The notes beneath the pieces were generated by a model. The model saw only the letters and a list, made by a program, of their open reading frames with translations. It ran no database searches and was not told where the DNA came from. A program made the position numbers and the translations under genes. DNA of 25,805 nt from assembly GCA_026419775.2 (NCBI GenBank), contig JAOPGA020000153.1, positions 1 to 25,805 of the forward strand, given 5' to 3'. The DNA comes from Acrasis kona. Lineage: Eukaryota; Heterolobosea; Eutetramitea; Acrasida; Acrasidae. Positions 9,123 through 16,321 of this stretch are shown here, in pieces (position 1 is the first letter of the stretch; the number at the start of each line of letters is the position of its first letter).

Positions 9123-9220
9123 GTTAATTATAAGAACTCGATGTAATGCATGTATTAATTAATTTAGGCATGTGATGCGGTGTATTATTTTTATACATGC
9201 GAAATTGTAAAAGAGTTCTA
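9123..9220 (-). repeat. Right terminal inverted repeat of the Harbinger-like element
   Basis: The inverse of the left repeat with a roughly 30-bp length difference, ending GAGTTCTA. An ambiguous base (N) lies just inside it at 9122. Confidence 0.6.
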
Positions 9221-9786
9221 TTGTATTTTTTTACTGCTGCTAGGACTTGTGACAGGCCTTGAGGAGATGCATCTGGTTCGATTCTAGAAAGCTTTAAAAA
9301 GTTGTTGAATGATATGGTATGCATAGAGTCCTTTGCTCTCTTCTTCAAATCTTGTAGCTTTTTTTCTTGCTCGTCCTTTGCTGCCTTCTTGTTGGCATTC
9401 TCTAATTGTATTTCATTTTTTCCCTTGGCTTTACAAGAGCTTCGCAGTTGACAAGCTTTTGCTTGGGGTTAGCACGTTCCTTAAGCACAGCAATATGCAA
9501 TACCGCTGCACCAACACCTTACTTCTTCCTTCTTGGCCATCTTTGCCTGCCTGTCCTTTAGCTTTTTTTGCCTCTCTTTTTCCCTCAACGCTTCCCTCTC
9601 CTTGAACTTTGCCTCCTTGGCCCTTAGCTTCTCTTGTCTTGCTTCTTCCCTTGCTGCCTTGTCCAACTTGCTCTTGTCCTCATCTGTGCACCTCTTGCGA
9701 GTCTTGAGTTGCTTTTTTGAGGCTGGTGAAAGGTTCTTGATATTATCAATGGAGTGCTCAGTGGCTTGGGAATCAAATTTGTCCTT
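9221..9786 (-). pseudogene. Lys/Glu-rich coiled-coil protein fragment, frameshifted
   Basis: Three minus-strand reading segments join into one highly charged helical protein. The first (9786 to about 9520) contains repeated REEARQEKLRAKEAK-like heptads. The second (about 9520-9420) includes VLKERANPKQKL. The third, from about 9420 to the Harbinger end, continues with NANKKAAKDEQEKKL and then an LSRIEPDASP segment. Shifts occur near 9515-9525 and in the A-rich run near 9415-9422. Introns are an alternative, but none of the candidate GT...AG pairs restores frame cleanly. The 5' side begins right after a TAG that could be a splice acceptor. Coding sense stops where the Harbinger TIR begins (9220), so the transposon probably landed in this frame. 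No family recognised. Confidence 0.5.
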
Positions 9787-9967
9787 CTACTAACAAGACT
9801 GTATTAGACAAAATGCAGCGTTTCAGCGCGTTGCAATTTATTGCAATCATATACAACTTTCCCGTTACATGGGTGGTTTTAGTAAATTTTACTTTTGAAA
9901 ACATCAGTTTATATGAGCGAGATGTGAACTTGTTGTAATTCCTGATAAGGTTGGTTGTAAGCAACGT
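9787..9967. other. AT-rich spacer, nothing recognised
   Basis: Between the coiled-coil fragment and the DIRS-like RT. It contains short GCGTT/CAGCGCG and TTGCAA-type palindromic motifs near 9815-9845 but no convincing gene. Confidence 0.4.
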
Positions 9968-11062
9968 TCAAGATTTTCTGTCGCAAGAATCTCCAAAACA
10001 TTGATCGAAGCCTCCTGATCCTTTGTTGGCCAAGTACCCGCCACTGCTGTGTTGCTGAGAAGGAACTGCCACTGTTGCAAAGATGATCTGACGGTTAAGT
10101 TTGGCGAGTGTCCGAATCTCTACTGTTTTCCTCTGCACAAACTCCTTCACCATACAACGGATCTTGTCTACCTTCTTTTCCGTCAAAACCAATTTGCCAA
10201 CCTCCAAGTCGAACAACACCCCCAAATGCTCTATCCTTTGTGTTGGAGTCAACACACTTTTCTCTGCCGAGATTATGAATCCTAACTCTTGAAAAAGTTC
10301 CACAGTTCTCGCTGTCCAACGAAGTGATGTCTCTCTGTTTGGAGCCAGAATCAAAATGTCGTCCAGATCAAAGAAGAGAAGAATGTTCTCCATCCGAAGA
10401 ATCTTGACTGCCGCTCCCACTACCTTGGAAAACTCTCGTGGAGCTATATTCAGGCCGAACGGAAGAGTCGTGTACATGTAAGTCACATCTTCGAACATAA
10501 AACTTAGAATCTCCCAATTCTTTGGATTGATGCTCAAATGGTTGTATCCGGACACCAAGTCCAGAGATGTGGCCCACATACCTTTCCGCATTGCTTGAGC
10601 TATTACCGAAACCGATTCCATCTTGAACTTGATGACCTCGAAGTTTTCGTTGATTGTCCTCAAGTTTATGATCAACCTCCAAATGTCTTTCTTNGGGACC
10701 AAATGAATTGGAGAAACCACTTGCAATTTGGATTTGCTCTTGTCCGTGATGACCTTCACACATTGAGTTTTCACTAAATCCTGAATGTGACCTCTCAACC
10801 AAACTGCCTGTTCTTTCGTGAACACCCCGTTCTGACCCTTGTCTTTTATGATCAAATTCTCTGTAGGAAGAGAAATTCCGTAACGAATTGTGTTGATGAT
10901 NGAAGCAGACACCGAGTACTTTGTCCAAGCCCTCCAGTTCTTTGAAACATGACCCCCTCTGAACTCCGACTTTGGAAGGAGAGTCGGCAAGACCACGTCA
11001 TGTAGACTGGATGTCGTGAGTCTTGTTCCCGCGAAATTTCTTGGTTGCCTTTTCGTCGTCAA
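9968..11062 (-). pseudogene. DIRS-like reverse transcriptase, truncated
   Basis: Open frame of 364 codons encoding a reverse transcriptase of the DIRS/Ty3 superfamily. Motifs in order: WRLIINLRTIN (128-138), SLDLVSGYNHL (166-176), LPFGLNIAP (200-208), the catalytic FDLDDIL (231-237) and EKSVLTPTQRIEHLGV (267-282). The PTQRIEHLG form and the LDDIL box favour DIRS over Ty3/gypsy, which usually has EVxFLGH. After the RT the frame runs only about 45 residues and stops; I see no RNase H, methylase or tyrosine recombinase, so the 3' half is missing. There is no ATG at the start. The frame overlaps the upstream gag-like ORF by 65 nt in another phase, suggesting frameshift or re-initiation. Two N calls (10694, 10901) give unknown residues at positions 123 and 54. 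Confidence 0.8.
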
Positions 11063-11420
11063 TAGTAGGACGCGGATTGGTGGGTTTGGGCTTAGGCTTT
11101 GGCTTGGGGTTGTTGGTCTTGAGGTTGTTGTTGGTATTGTTGTTGTTGTTGTTGTTGTTGTTGACCAGTCTATTGTTCTGAGACCGAATCTGTTGCAATG
11201 TCAATGAGACCTGTTCGTTCTTTAGCTTCTCCTTGACCACTGCTGAATGCTTTCTCTCAAAGTGATTCTGAGAGGAATGCATTTTATTTGTAAATGTAGT
11301 CGCCTCCTCGGCCGACTTTAAATCCTTGTTCTTCAACGCTAAGTGGGTAAAAGCCACCGAGTTGAGAAGCATATCATGACTAGCCATAAATGCACGGTAG
11401 TCGGGAAGATCAAGGCTCAT
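10998..11420 (-). CDS. Gag-like protein of the DIRS-like element
   Basis: A 140-codon frame from ATG 11420, with a TAA codon directly before the ATG in the same frame. The N-terminal 80 residues look helical and charged. An Asn tract follows (about 86-100), then a Lys-Pro repeat (KPKPKPKP) and a basic C terminus. It sits immediately upstream of, and overlaps, the RT frame on the same strand, the normal place of the DIRS ORF1. No zinc knuckle is present. Typical ORF1 proteins are longer, so this may be a 5'-truncated copy whose start has been created at the junction with the next fragment. Confidence 0.55.
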   Translation of the reverse strand: MSLDLPDYRAFMASHDMLLNSVAFTHLALKNKDLKSAEEATTFTNKMHSSQNHFERKHSAVVKEKLKNEQVSLTLQQIRSQNNRLVNNNNNNNNNTNNNLKTNNPKPKPKPKPTNPRPTIDDEKATKKFRGNKTHDIQST

Positions 11421-11704
11421 TTAAATTCTGGGGTCTTCCTTTTACATTGTACCAGAGTGGTTTTGATTTTGACAAACATCCTATGACTGACAAGCGTAAA
11501 GCTACTATTTATGCTAGTCTACTTGGTTACACTAGTATGGATGTAGTTAAGCGTTTTTCTAGTAAGATACCAGTCAAAAAGCCACTCCAAGTGTTGAGGA
11601 AGATATCAACCATTTTGATGGAGACCTCTTACTCCATCTGGCACGCGCGTTGCGCAACGCACGCCATCAAATCCGCCAAGCTAGGCGGGCCTTCGGCTGT
11701 ATAG
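11390..11704 (+). pseudogene. Retroelement-like C-terminal ORF fragment (unassigned)
   Basis: An open frame on the plus strand from ATG 11390 to TAG 11702-11704 that overlaps the start of the minus-strand gag-like ORF. The reading probably becomes genuine at about 11408 (FKFWGLPF). Near the C terminus, the SYSIWHARC segment followed by a short basic tail resembles the ends of some LINE polyproteins. A TAATAAA-like signal follows at 11733-11739. I cannot assign a family. It may be the 3' stub of a retroelement lying head-to-head with the DIRS-like copy. Confidence 0.35.
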
Positions 11705-11833
11705 AGTCATTTATAAATATGTAAATTTATTCTAATAAACGGTGTCAGGTCAACCATCTTGATCAAGTGTACACAAGACATTATGGAGAAGCTATGCACC
11801 AGCCCAACGGGATGGCTATGGGAATCTAATGAA

Positions 11834-11853
11834 GCACTTCGCCGCTAGGGGCG
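11834..11853 (+). repeat. Inverted repeat, left copy of 20-bp block
   Basis: Sequence gcacttcgccgctaggggcg, a perfect inverse of 14646-14665. It belongs to a longer imperfect inverted repeat that also includes 11750-11765. Confidence 0.8.
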
Positions 11854-11970
11854 TCTTTTAATCATTTCACTCCACCTATTTCTACCTAAAGCTATCATTA
11901 TGAGAACCGTTTCCCCTTTACACCATAAGAATCATCAGGAGTATTCATTTCAAGCGATCACCTCGGGTAA

Positions 11971-12228
11971 CTACTACTTATAGATAAGGCAATACGTCTG
12001 TTTGTGAAGGAACCGGAGAGTCTTGTTTTGATGAACAATTCCAAAGTTTATACAACTGGTCCCTTGATTAGATTGTTGGATTCTGCCGCTAATGAGGCAA
12101 TATGTGTAGCGATGAAAACGGGAGTACCGCCCGTGGGAGTATGGCCCGATTATGATTATCTTGTACACCGTTTCCGCGCCAAGCAGTACCAAGGATTTAC
12201 TAAGAAACAAAAGGTTGACTCTGAATAG
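11971..12228 (+). pseudogene. Unrecognised ORF fragment (85 codons)
   Basis: Frame open from the codon after a TAA at 11968-11970 to TAG 12226-12228. The composition looks like a folded protein: two amphipathic helices around LIRLLDSAANEAICVA, a VPPVGVWPDY turn and a basic FRAKQYQGFTKKQK tail. The first ATG is at 12031. An ATG frame just upstream (from about 11899) ends in the TTATAG at 11978-11983 and is one base out of phase, so the true start may have been lost by a frameshift. No family assigned. Confidence 0.35.
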
Positions 12229-12603
12229 ATGAATTCATCTTGACTTTTGGATCCCCAAATGTTAATATAAAGTTTTAATTTTCTTATGGTTGTTGAGTTC
12301 TTGATATGTTGGTAAGAATAAAAATCCCTCATGTAGAATGAATTAAATTCGGTTAAAAGTATTTTTTTTTGAACTAATGATGAGATTGACCCACCATTTT
12401 AAAGTATTTCCTGAAATGTGTCGCTAATTCTTTCTTGGCTTTGTTCATCCCTGTTGAAGAAAATGATGGATGGTGACTTGACCATTTTTGAATTCTTGTT
12501 CAATGAATAATCATAGTAGTACACCCACTATGTAAACAATACTACAGTACGCCCGTAATATATGTTTAGTTGTTGTCCGTTTTCCGTTGTCTTTGTGTAT
12601 ACG
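12229..12603. other. Non-coding AT-rich stretch in the island
   Basis: No reading frame with coding character. Only homopolymer T runs and AT-rich sequence are seen. Confidence 0.4.
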
Positions 12604-12872
12604 GCAGTGTCACCTGCTTTAAACACGTGTGAGGAGATCCGGTATTCGCGTAATCCCACTCACGAGGAGCAAACATTAAAGTACTTGACCCAATGTTTTG
12701 GCAAATTGAGCAGCACGCAGCTGTCTTCTCTGCCGGGTGGAGGGTGTAACGGTTATCGCGAAACACCTCCCCTGAGGAACAACATTTAGTACTTGACCAA
12801 ATGTTTTGGTCTTCGAGCAGTGCGCAATTGCTTTCAGAACCGAGTAGAGAGTGTAACGGTTATCGCGAAACA
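12604..12872. repeat. 108-bp tandem repeat, two clear units plus a degenerate third
   Basis: Units at about 12664-12773 and 12774-12872 share a GTACTTGACC(C/A)AATGTTTTGG block 108 bp apart (12681 and 12789) and the exact 22-bp block beginning GTGTAACGGTTATCGCG 107 bp apart (12744 and 12851). A diverged half unit precedes them (12604-12663, with GCAGTG...CGGTATTCGCG). Short minus-strand frames that begin alike inside the units are products of the repetition, not genes. Confidence 0.75.
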
Positions 12873-13139
12873 ATGTACCGTTCCCTTGTTCATGTAATGA
12901 AAGTCGACCATAATGTCTTGATTGGATCTAGAGGGTTTCTTGTTTTATCTATCTTCGTGATGATAAATGGTTCATTTTGATGAGGTGTTGAAATGAAAAC
13001 ATCCCAACCGACAATTCTAATGTGTAGTTTTTGATGCTCTGATTTGATTTCTTACCCAAATTCATCACTTGGAGTGAATACCGTTGATGATTCTTATAGT
13101 TTTCTCAAATGGTCCTGTTGGATACTTCACTTCTACTTG
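12873..13139. other. Spacer in the island, nothing recognised
   Basis: AT-rich sequence with many stops in all frames. No gene, repeat or RNA structure stands out. Confidence 0.4.
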
Positions 13140-13900
13140 ATGGTAAAGGTCTCAACACCAAGTCAACCAACCACACATGTCCTAATAAAGCTTTTCGCAG
13201 AATGCGATTTATAAAAAAAAAAAGGGAAACACTTAGCGCGATCTGCAAAGTTGAAGGGTGTCGAGTTTGATAATATTGAGTCGTATATTGAAGTATTTGC
13301 AGGATTAAAAGATACAATAATTTCAAATGTTAGTGATTCTTTGAAGTGAAGGACTACAGAGCACTTCAAGCAAAGAACAACATCCCAAATACTAGACAAC
13401 ATCATCAATTTATTTTTTTGAGTGATAATAAGCTGGTATGTAGAGAGTTGTCATCATCAAAACCAGTAGACGTAAAGGTCGACATCATTAAAAAACTAGA
13501 AGCAGCGGAATCAAAGATCTTGAGAATTAAAAAAAAGAAGAACTCTAGTAGTGATCCAACAAAGAAAATCGTAAACTACGAAGAATTATATGATTTGTCA
13601 CAACAAGAAAGTGAACGGAGTGGGCGTCGTAAATCCAGTGCAAAAAGACCGAAAAAGAAATTAAAAGTGGTGCAAGAAGAGAGGCAACAAACAGATTCTT
13701 CTCAGGATCATCTTCGGCCAACTCAAATTCGTAATGCGCCCGAGAGATTTAAGGATGGATTCCTTCAAGGTTCAGAAAGTGAGGATTTTCAGGACAATGC
13801 TGACTCTGAGTTTGAAATTGGTTGCGGGTTTGAATCTGATCACTCAGTTCTGAATCTGATGATGAGTACGACAGATAGACTTCAATACAACCAGAAATAA
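13140..13900 (+). pseudogene. Decayed ORF encoding a charged, low-complexity protein
   Basis: A frame from ATG 13140 meets TAA at 13212-13214 just before an A11 run, continues in the same frame to TGA 13347-13349 (including GVEFDNIESYIEVFAGLK), and then the sense passes to another frame that runs to TAA 13898-13900. That last part (about 185 codons) has Lys-rich stretches (RIKKKK, SAKRPKKKLKV), a Ser/Gln linker, a TQIRNAPERFKDGF motif and an acidic C terminus. The IRNAPERFKDGF motif resembles the RxRxPPERY tails found near the end of copia-type integrases, but the match is short. The homopolymer next to the first stop suggests slippage damage. Likely a broken transposon ORF. Confidence 0.4.
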
Positions 13901-14395
13901 AGTCCCTTCAAATTCTGTTCATGTTTGCACAACACTTTGTCTTAGTGGTTCTGTGCTCAACTAAAAGTCTGAATACTCAACTGAAAGTCTTAAAACGTCT
14001 ATTTTAGTGCTTTCTAAAATCGAACCCTTCGCGGATGCCCTCAATAAAAGTTCTAGACGGTTCTGTTCCCGCTAGCTTCAGTCAAGTTCTGTTCCCTGCT
14101 GGTTAAGCTTATTGGTTCATCATGATTAACAGAAGAATATCACACGTCATTGTGATTAACAGAACAAAAGGGCCTATTCTTTACTAACCTTAATGTATAA
14201 GACTTGTAGAATCTGTTTGGCATACTCATCTTAACACTGATATGTCGATATCAGAGCCTATTCTTACAATATAGTTACAACATTCTTTATGAAATCTTTA
14301 CGAAGATATATCCTAGCCTCATAATGGGCCTACTTTTCTATAATGTTAATACTTGATAGTCGATATTCGCGTTGTGCGCCCAAAATCATTTCAAA
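13901..14395. repeat. Spacer with short direct and inverted repeats
   Basis: Mostly non-coding. GTTCTGTTCCC occurs at 14060-14070 and 14086-14096. TGATTAACAGAA occurs at 14123-14134 and 14153-14164. The AACAGAAC in the second pair is the inverse of the GTTCTGTT in the first, so the block could fold back on itself. Confidence 0.5.
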
Positions 14396-14588
14396 TTACA
14401 GCTGGGTTTCCGCTAGTAATTGCCCAAAATTTCCACGTACAGCTGGGTTTCCGCTTGTAGGCGCCTAAAGTATATATACATCTTACAGCTAGGTTTTCCG
14501 CTAGTAAGTGCCCCAAATTTTTCACGTACAGCTGGGTATCCGCTTGTAGGTGCCTAAATACATCTTACAGCTAGGTTTTCGCACGTAA
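14396..14588. repeat. Array of five alternating hairpin repeats
   Basis: Five small inverted repeats spaced 38-45 bp apart. Type A (TTACAGC ... GCTAGTAA) is at 14396-14419, 14483-14507 and, degenerate, 14565-14588. Type B (TACAGC ... GCTTGTA) is at 14438-14459 and 14527-14548. Each stem pairs completely apart from one bulged base on the 3' arm. Most loops read like (T/A)GGGTTTCC, where GG and CC can extend the stem. Spacers share GYGCCYAAA. The A-B order repeats with a period near 87 bp. Confidence 0.8.
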
Positions 14589-14645
14589 GGTTCCTCTATA
14601 GTTGATCCGATCTATATAAAAGTGTTATACAATCAATGTAGAAGC

Positions 14646-14665
14646 CGCCCCTAGCGGCGAAGTGC
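14646..14665 (-). repeat. Inverted repeat, right copy of 20-bp block
   Basis: Perfect inverse of 11834-11853. With two flanking bases it also forms a 5-bp stem hairpin, GCCGC-CCCTA-GCGGC (14644-14658). Confidence 0.8.
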
Positions 14666-14769
14666 CCTCAATACTATAGAGACGTGCTAGTGTATTCACA
14701 CACTCCTGCACACAAGATGATCAACATGGTTGACTAAACCCGTTTTACAAACATTTGCTTTATAATTGA

Positions 14770-15165
14770 TTTTAAATGTACAAAATGTGAAGGTCTACAA
14801 GTGCTATCCAAAATCCTCTCCAGTCAATCATTAAAATTACATTTTCAAAGTGACGAGTCCAAATCGAAACTAATGATTGTACACACAGCAGAAACCGCCA
14901 GCGGAGCAACGAAGAGTTTGTACGCAAAAAGGAGTCAACATGAGAGCAATTCAATAACTATTGGACGACTGATCCTTCCAATTAGAAATAGAGTATTCAA
15001 ACCGATGATGTGACGAGGAAATTAAACCACAAGATTGAAATGTTGATGAATAGATGTGATAATCACAATCTGATAGGCTCATTTATGAAAGAATTAAGAA
15101 ACAGTTTCACGAAGATCTGTAAATCTACAAATAGGGATGACATCAAAAGGCCAATGAACACATAG
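14770..15165 (+). CDS. Possible spliced ORF, unrecognised (start unresolved)
   Basis: Exon sense from about 14770 (FKCTKCEG, a CX2C pair) runs to 14992. A 41-nt GT...AG intron (14993-15033, with AAAC six bases before the final AG) would join it in phase 0 to an exon ending at TAG 15163-15165 (MLMNRCDNHNLIGSFMKELR). Without the intron, the first frame stops at a TGA just after 15010. There is no ATG at the front; the first in-frame Met lies well inside, so an upstream exon or decay is likely. The front overlaps the outer edge of the island's right inverted repeat. I recognise no family; the alternative is a pseudogene with a simple frameshift. Confidence 0.35.
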
Positions 15166-15453
15166 TGACGTCATCAACTACCGATCATGTTTTTGGTTGA
15201 ACAGCACATGATGATTCAAAACAAGGAACAAAGACAAGCAGCACAGCCTTGGCATATAACTTCAAGTTTGTAATGGTCACTATTGTTGAATAAGTACGAT
15301 GCCAACTCAGGTACTCGGTTGTGGTGGTGCGTGTGTAGTCGGTCGCCGGTATCTTGGCAATTATCTCTTTAATAACAGCGATCCGTTTCACCCTTCTTGT
15401 CCGAGACTCTATCAACTATGCTGTCTGTGGAGGCGGTAGTCGTTTTGACGTCG
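15166..15453. other. Intergenic, no supported gene
   Basis: Overlapping short minus-strand frames lie here (15185-15415 and a 29-codon ATG frame from 15458), but no splice pair I tried joins them in phase. I see no convincing gene. Confidence 0.35.
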
Positions 15454-15483
15454 TTCATGAGGATAAGTACTTGTCCTCATGAA
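15454..15483. repeat. 30-bp near-perfect palindrome
   Basis: TTCATGAGGA, then T-AAGTACTT-G, then TCCTCATGAA. Only the T/G pair flanking the central palindrome AAGTACTT fails to match, so 28 of 30 bases are symmetric. It lies 8 bp beyond the stop of the 15491-15997 gene and could be a dimer-binding site or an RNA hairpin at the 3' end. Confidence 0.85.
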
Positions 15484-15490
15484 TATATGA

Positions 15491-15997
15491 TTAAATAAAT
15501 AAACAAGCTGTGGGCGACCTCAGCGGAGATGTGATGCAATTACCGTTGCTCATGCACGAATAAAACGGTTGCTGCTGTTGCTGCTGTGTACATTTAAAAG
15601 GAGACACCGAAGTGAATTGAATGGAATGTTTGGGTGTTCCTAATTGCTGCTGATGGGGTATAGAAAATGCATTAATGGATGCATTGTTCAAGCTCGAGGG
15701 GGAACGAGTCGCCGAGGGATTCACTTCGACCTTTAGGTTTGGTTTTGATTTTCTCCTTCTCGGACTGTCCTTATCGATAATGTATGTTAAATTGTCCTGA
15801 ACATTCACCGGTGATGTGTTACGGGAGCCGTTTTGAAAGTCCGAGAGCGTTAATTTAAGGTCGCAGTCGTTTAGAAGGTTCGCAATGTTGTTATTGTTGT
15901 TGTTTAATTCGTTCAGAAGCAAAAATATATTTTTGTCGTCGTGCATTTCCGCAGTGTCTTTGTAAAGGTCGGTGTAGTAGTCGTCGGATAGTGGCAT
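15491..15997 (-). CDS. Asn/Gln-rich hypothetical protein
   Basis: A frame of 168 codons from ATG 15997. The N-terminal 50 residues contain acidic and Leu-rich segments around an Asn tract (NNNNN at 32-37). The middle has a basic SPRRRKSKP stretch (about 78-86) that could be a nuclear signal, and the C-terminal third has a Gln tract (QQQQQQ) and Ser/Pro-rich sequence. No domain is recognised; the composition suggests a disordered regulatory protein. The 30-bp palindrome (15454-15483) lies just past its stop. It may be a first exon of a longer gene, since the end is abrupt, but no good donor is visible. Confidence 0.5.
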   Translation of the reverse strand: MPLSDDYYTDLYKDTAEMHDDKNIFLLLNELNNNNNNIANLLNDCDLKLTLSDFQNGSRNTSPVNVQDNLTYIIDKDSPRRRKSKPNLKVEVNPSATRSPSSLNNASINAFSIPHQQQLGTPKHSIQFTSVSPFKCTQQQQQQPFYSCMSNGNCITSPLRSPTACLFI

Positions 15998-16321
15998 GGA
16001 CGCGAGTATTACTGACTCTGCATCCTTGCTTATGGTGCCTGACTAGTTTTTGTCGGTTTGTCTGTAACCGTGTCGAGTTCTTTGGTGCCTACAGGAATCT
16101 TGCTCTACGTTAGCCGAACTTTGACCAAAGTGGTTCGATATGACGTGTGAATTGCCAGTTCTTCGAGTGCTTCTACCATCTTCTAAATAGCCTTGTGTGT
16201 GTAGTCGGCCATTGCATTATAGATTTTAATTCAACTTTTTCATTTTTACAAAGATTTTACTCCATTTGTCCGGAGTAAGCCTGGGATCGTTACATGTCAA
16301 TCCTATATATCTCAAAAAAAA
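15998..16321. promoter_or_regulatory. Divergent intergenic region with inverted repeat near the secreted-protein gene
   Basis: Shared upstream region of the hypothetical (minus) and the secreted-protein gene (plus). It has a 7-bp inverted repeat, TTACTCC (16257-16263) and GGAGTAA (16272-16278), with an 8-nt loop, 44 bp before the ATG, and a TATATAT at about 16303. An ATG-led minus-strand reading from about 16215 shows coding-like codons but is broken by several stops. Confidence 0.4.

Larger units (their letters stand above)
6823..9220. mobile_element. Decayed PIF/Harbinger-like DNA transposon
   Basis: An element of about 2.4 kb with two divergent genes, the transposase on the minus strand and an accessory coiled-coil protein on the plus strand. 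This is the typical two-gene layout of PIF/Harbinger elements. It is bounded by imperfect terminal inverted repeats (6823-6891 and 9123-9220). I find no matching 3-bp target duplication: the left flank reads TAA and the right flank TTG, so the ends may have been rearranged after insertion. Each gene has one in-frame stop and the transposase also has a frameshift, so this copy is not autonomous as written. The right end interrupts a coiled-coil reading frame. Confidence 0.8.
11705..14790. mobile_element. Inverted-repeat-bounded island, unclassified element
   Basis: About 3.1 kb whose ends are inverted versions of each other. A 20-bp block, gcacttcgccgctaggggcg, at 11834-11853 is perfectly inverted at 14646-14665, and tcaaccatcttgatca at 11750-11765 is inverted with one mismatch at 14718-14733. 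The order and roughly the spacing of the blocks are kept. Inside are an ORF fragment (11971-12228), a 108-bp tandem repeat (12604-12872), a decayed ORF (13140-13900) and an array of small hairpins (14396-14588). No transposase, RT or recombinase is visible, so it may be a non-autonomous or decayed element, perhaps related to the neighbouring DIRS-like copy. Confidence 0.5.

Noticed and set aside
9240-9290. tRNA B-box-like GGTTCGATTC
   Set aside because: No A box or cloverleaf around it, and it lies inside the coiled-coil coding sense.
12566-12873. Two minus-strand frames both starting MFRDNRYTL
   Set aside because: The shared start comes from the 22-bp core of the 108-bp tandem repeat; no coding character beyond it.
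14396-14588. CRISPR-like array
   Set aside because: Repeats are palindromic and alternate in two types, spacers are conserved rather than unique, and the genome is eukaryotic.
14644-14658. GCCGC-CCCTA-GCGGC hairpin as a transcription terminator
   Set aside because: Part of the inverted repeat block and eukaryotic context; no T run follows.
15185-15458. Minus-strand spliced gene joining a 29-codon ATG frame (from 15458) to the 15185-15415 frame
   Set aside because: The only candidate donor gives the wrong phase and is not a good GTAAG-type site; protein not recognised.
16000-16215. Histone H1-like minus-strand reading (KMVEALEEL)
   Set aside because: Three or more in-frame stops within 70 codons and only a short resemblance to a linker-histone helix.
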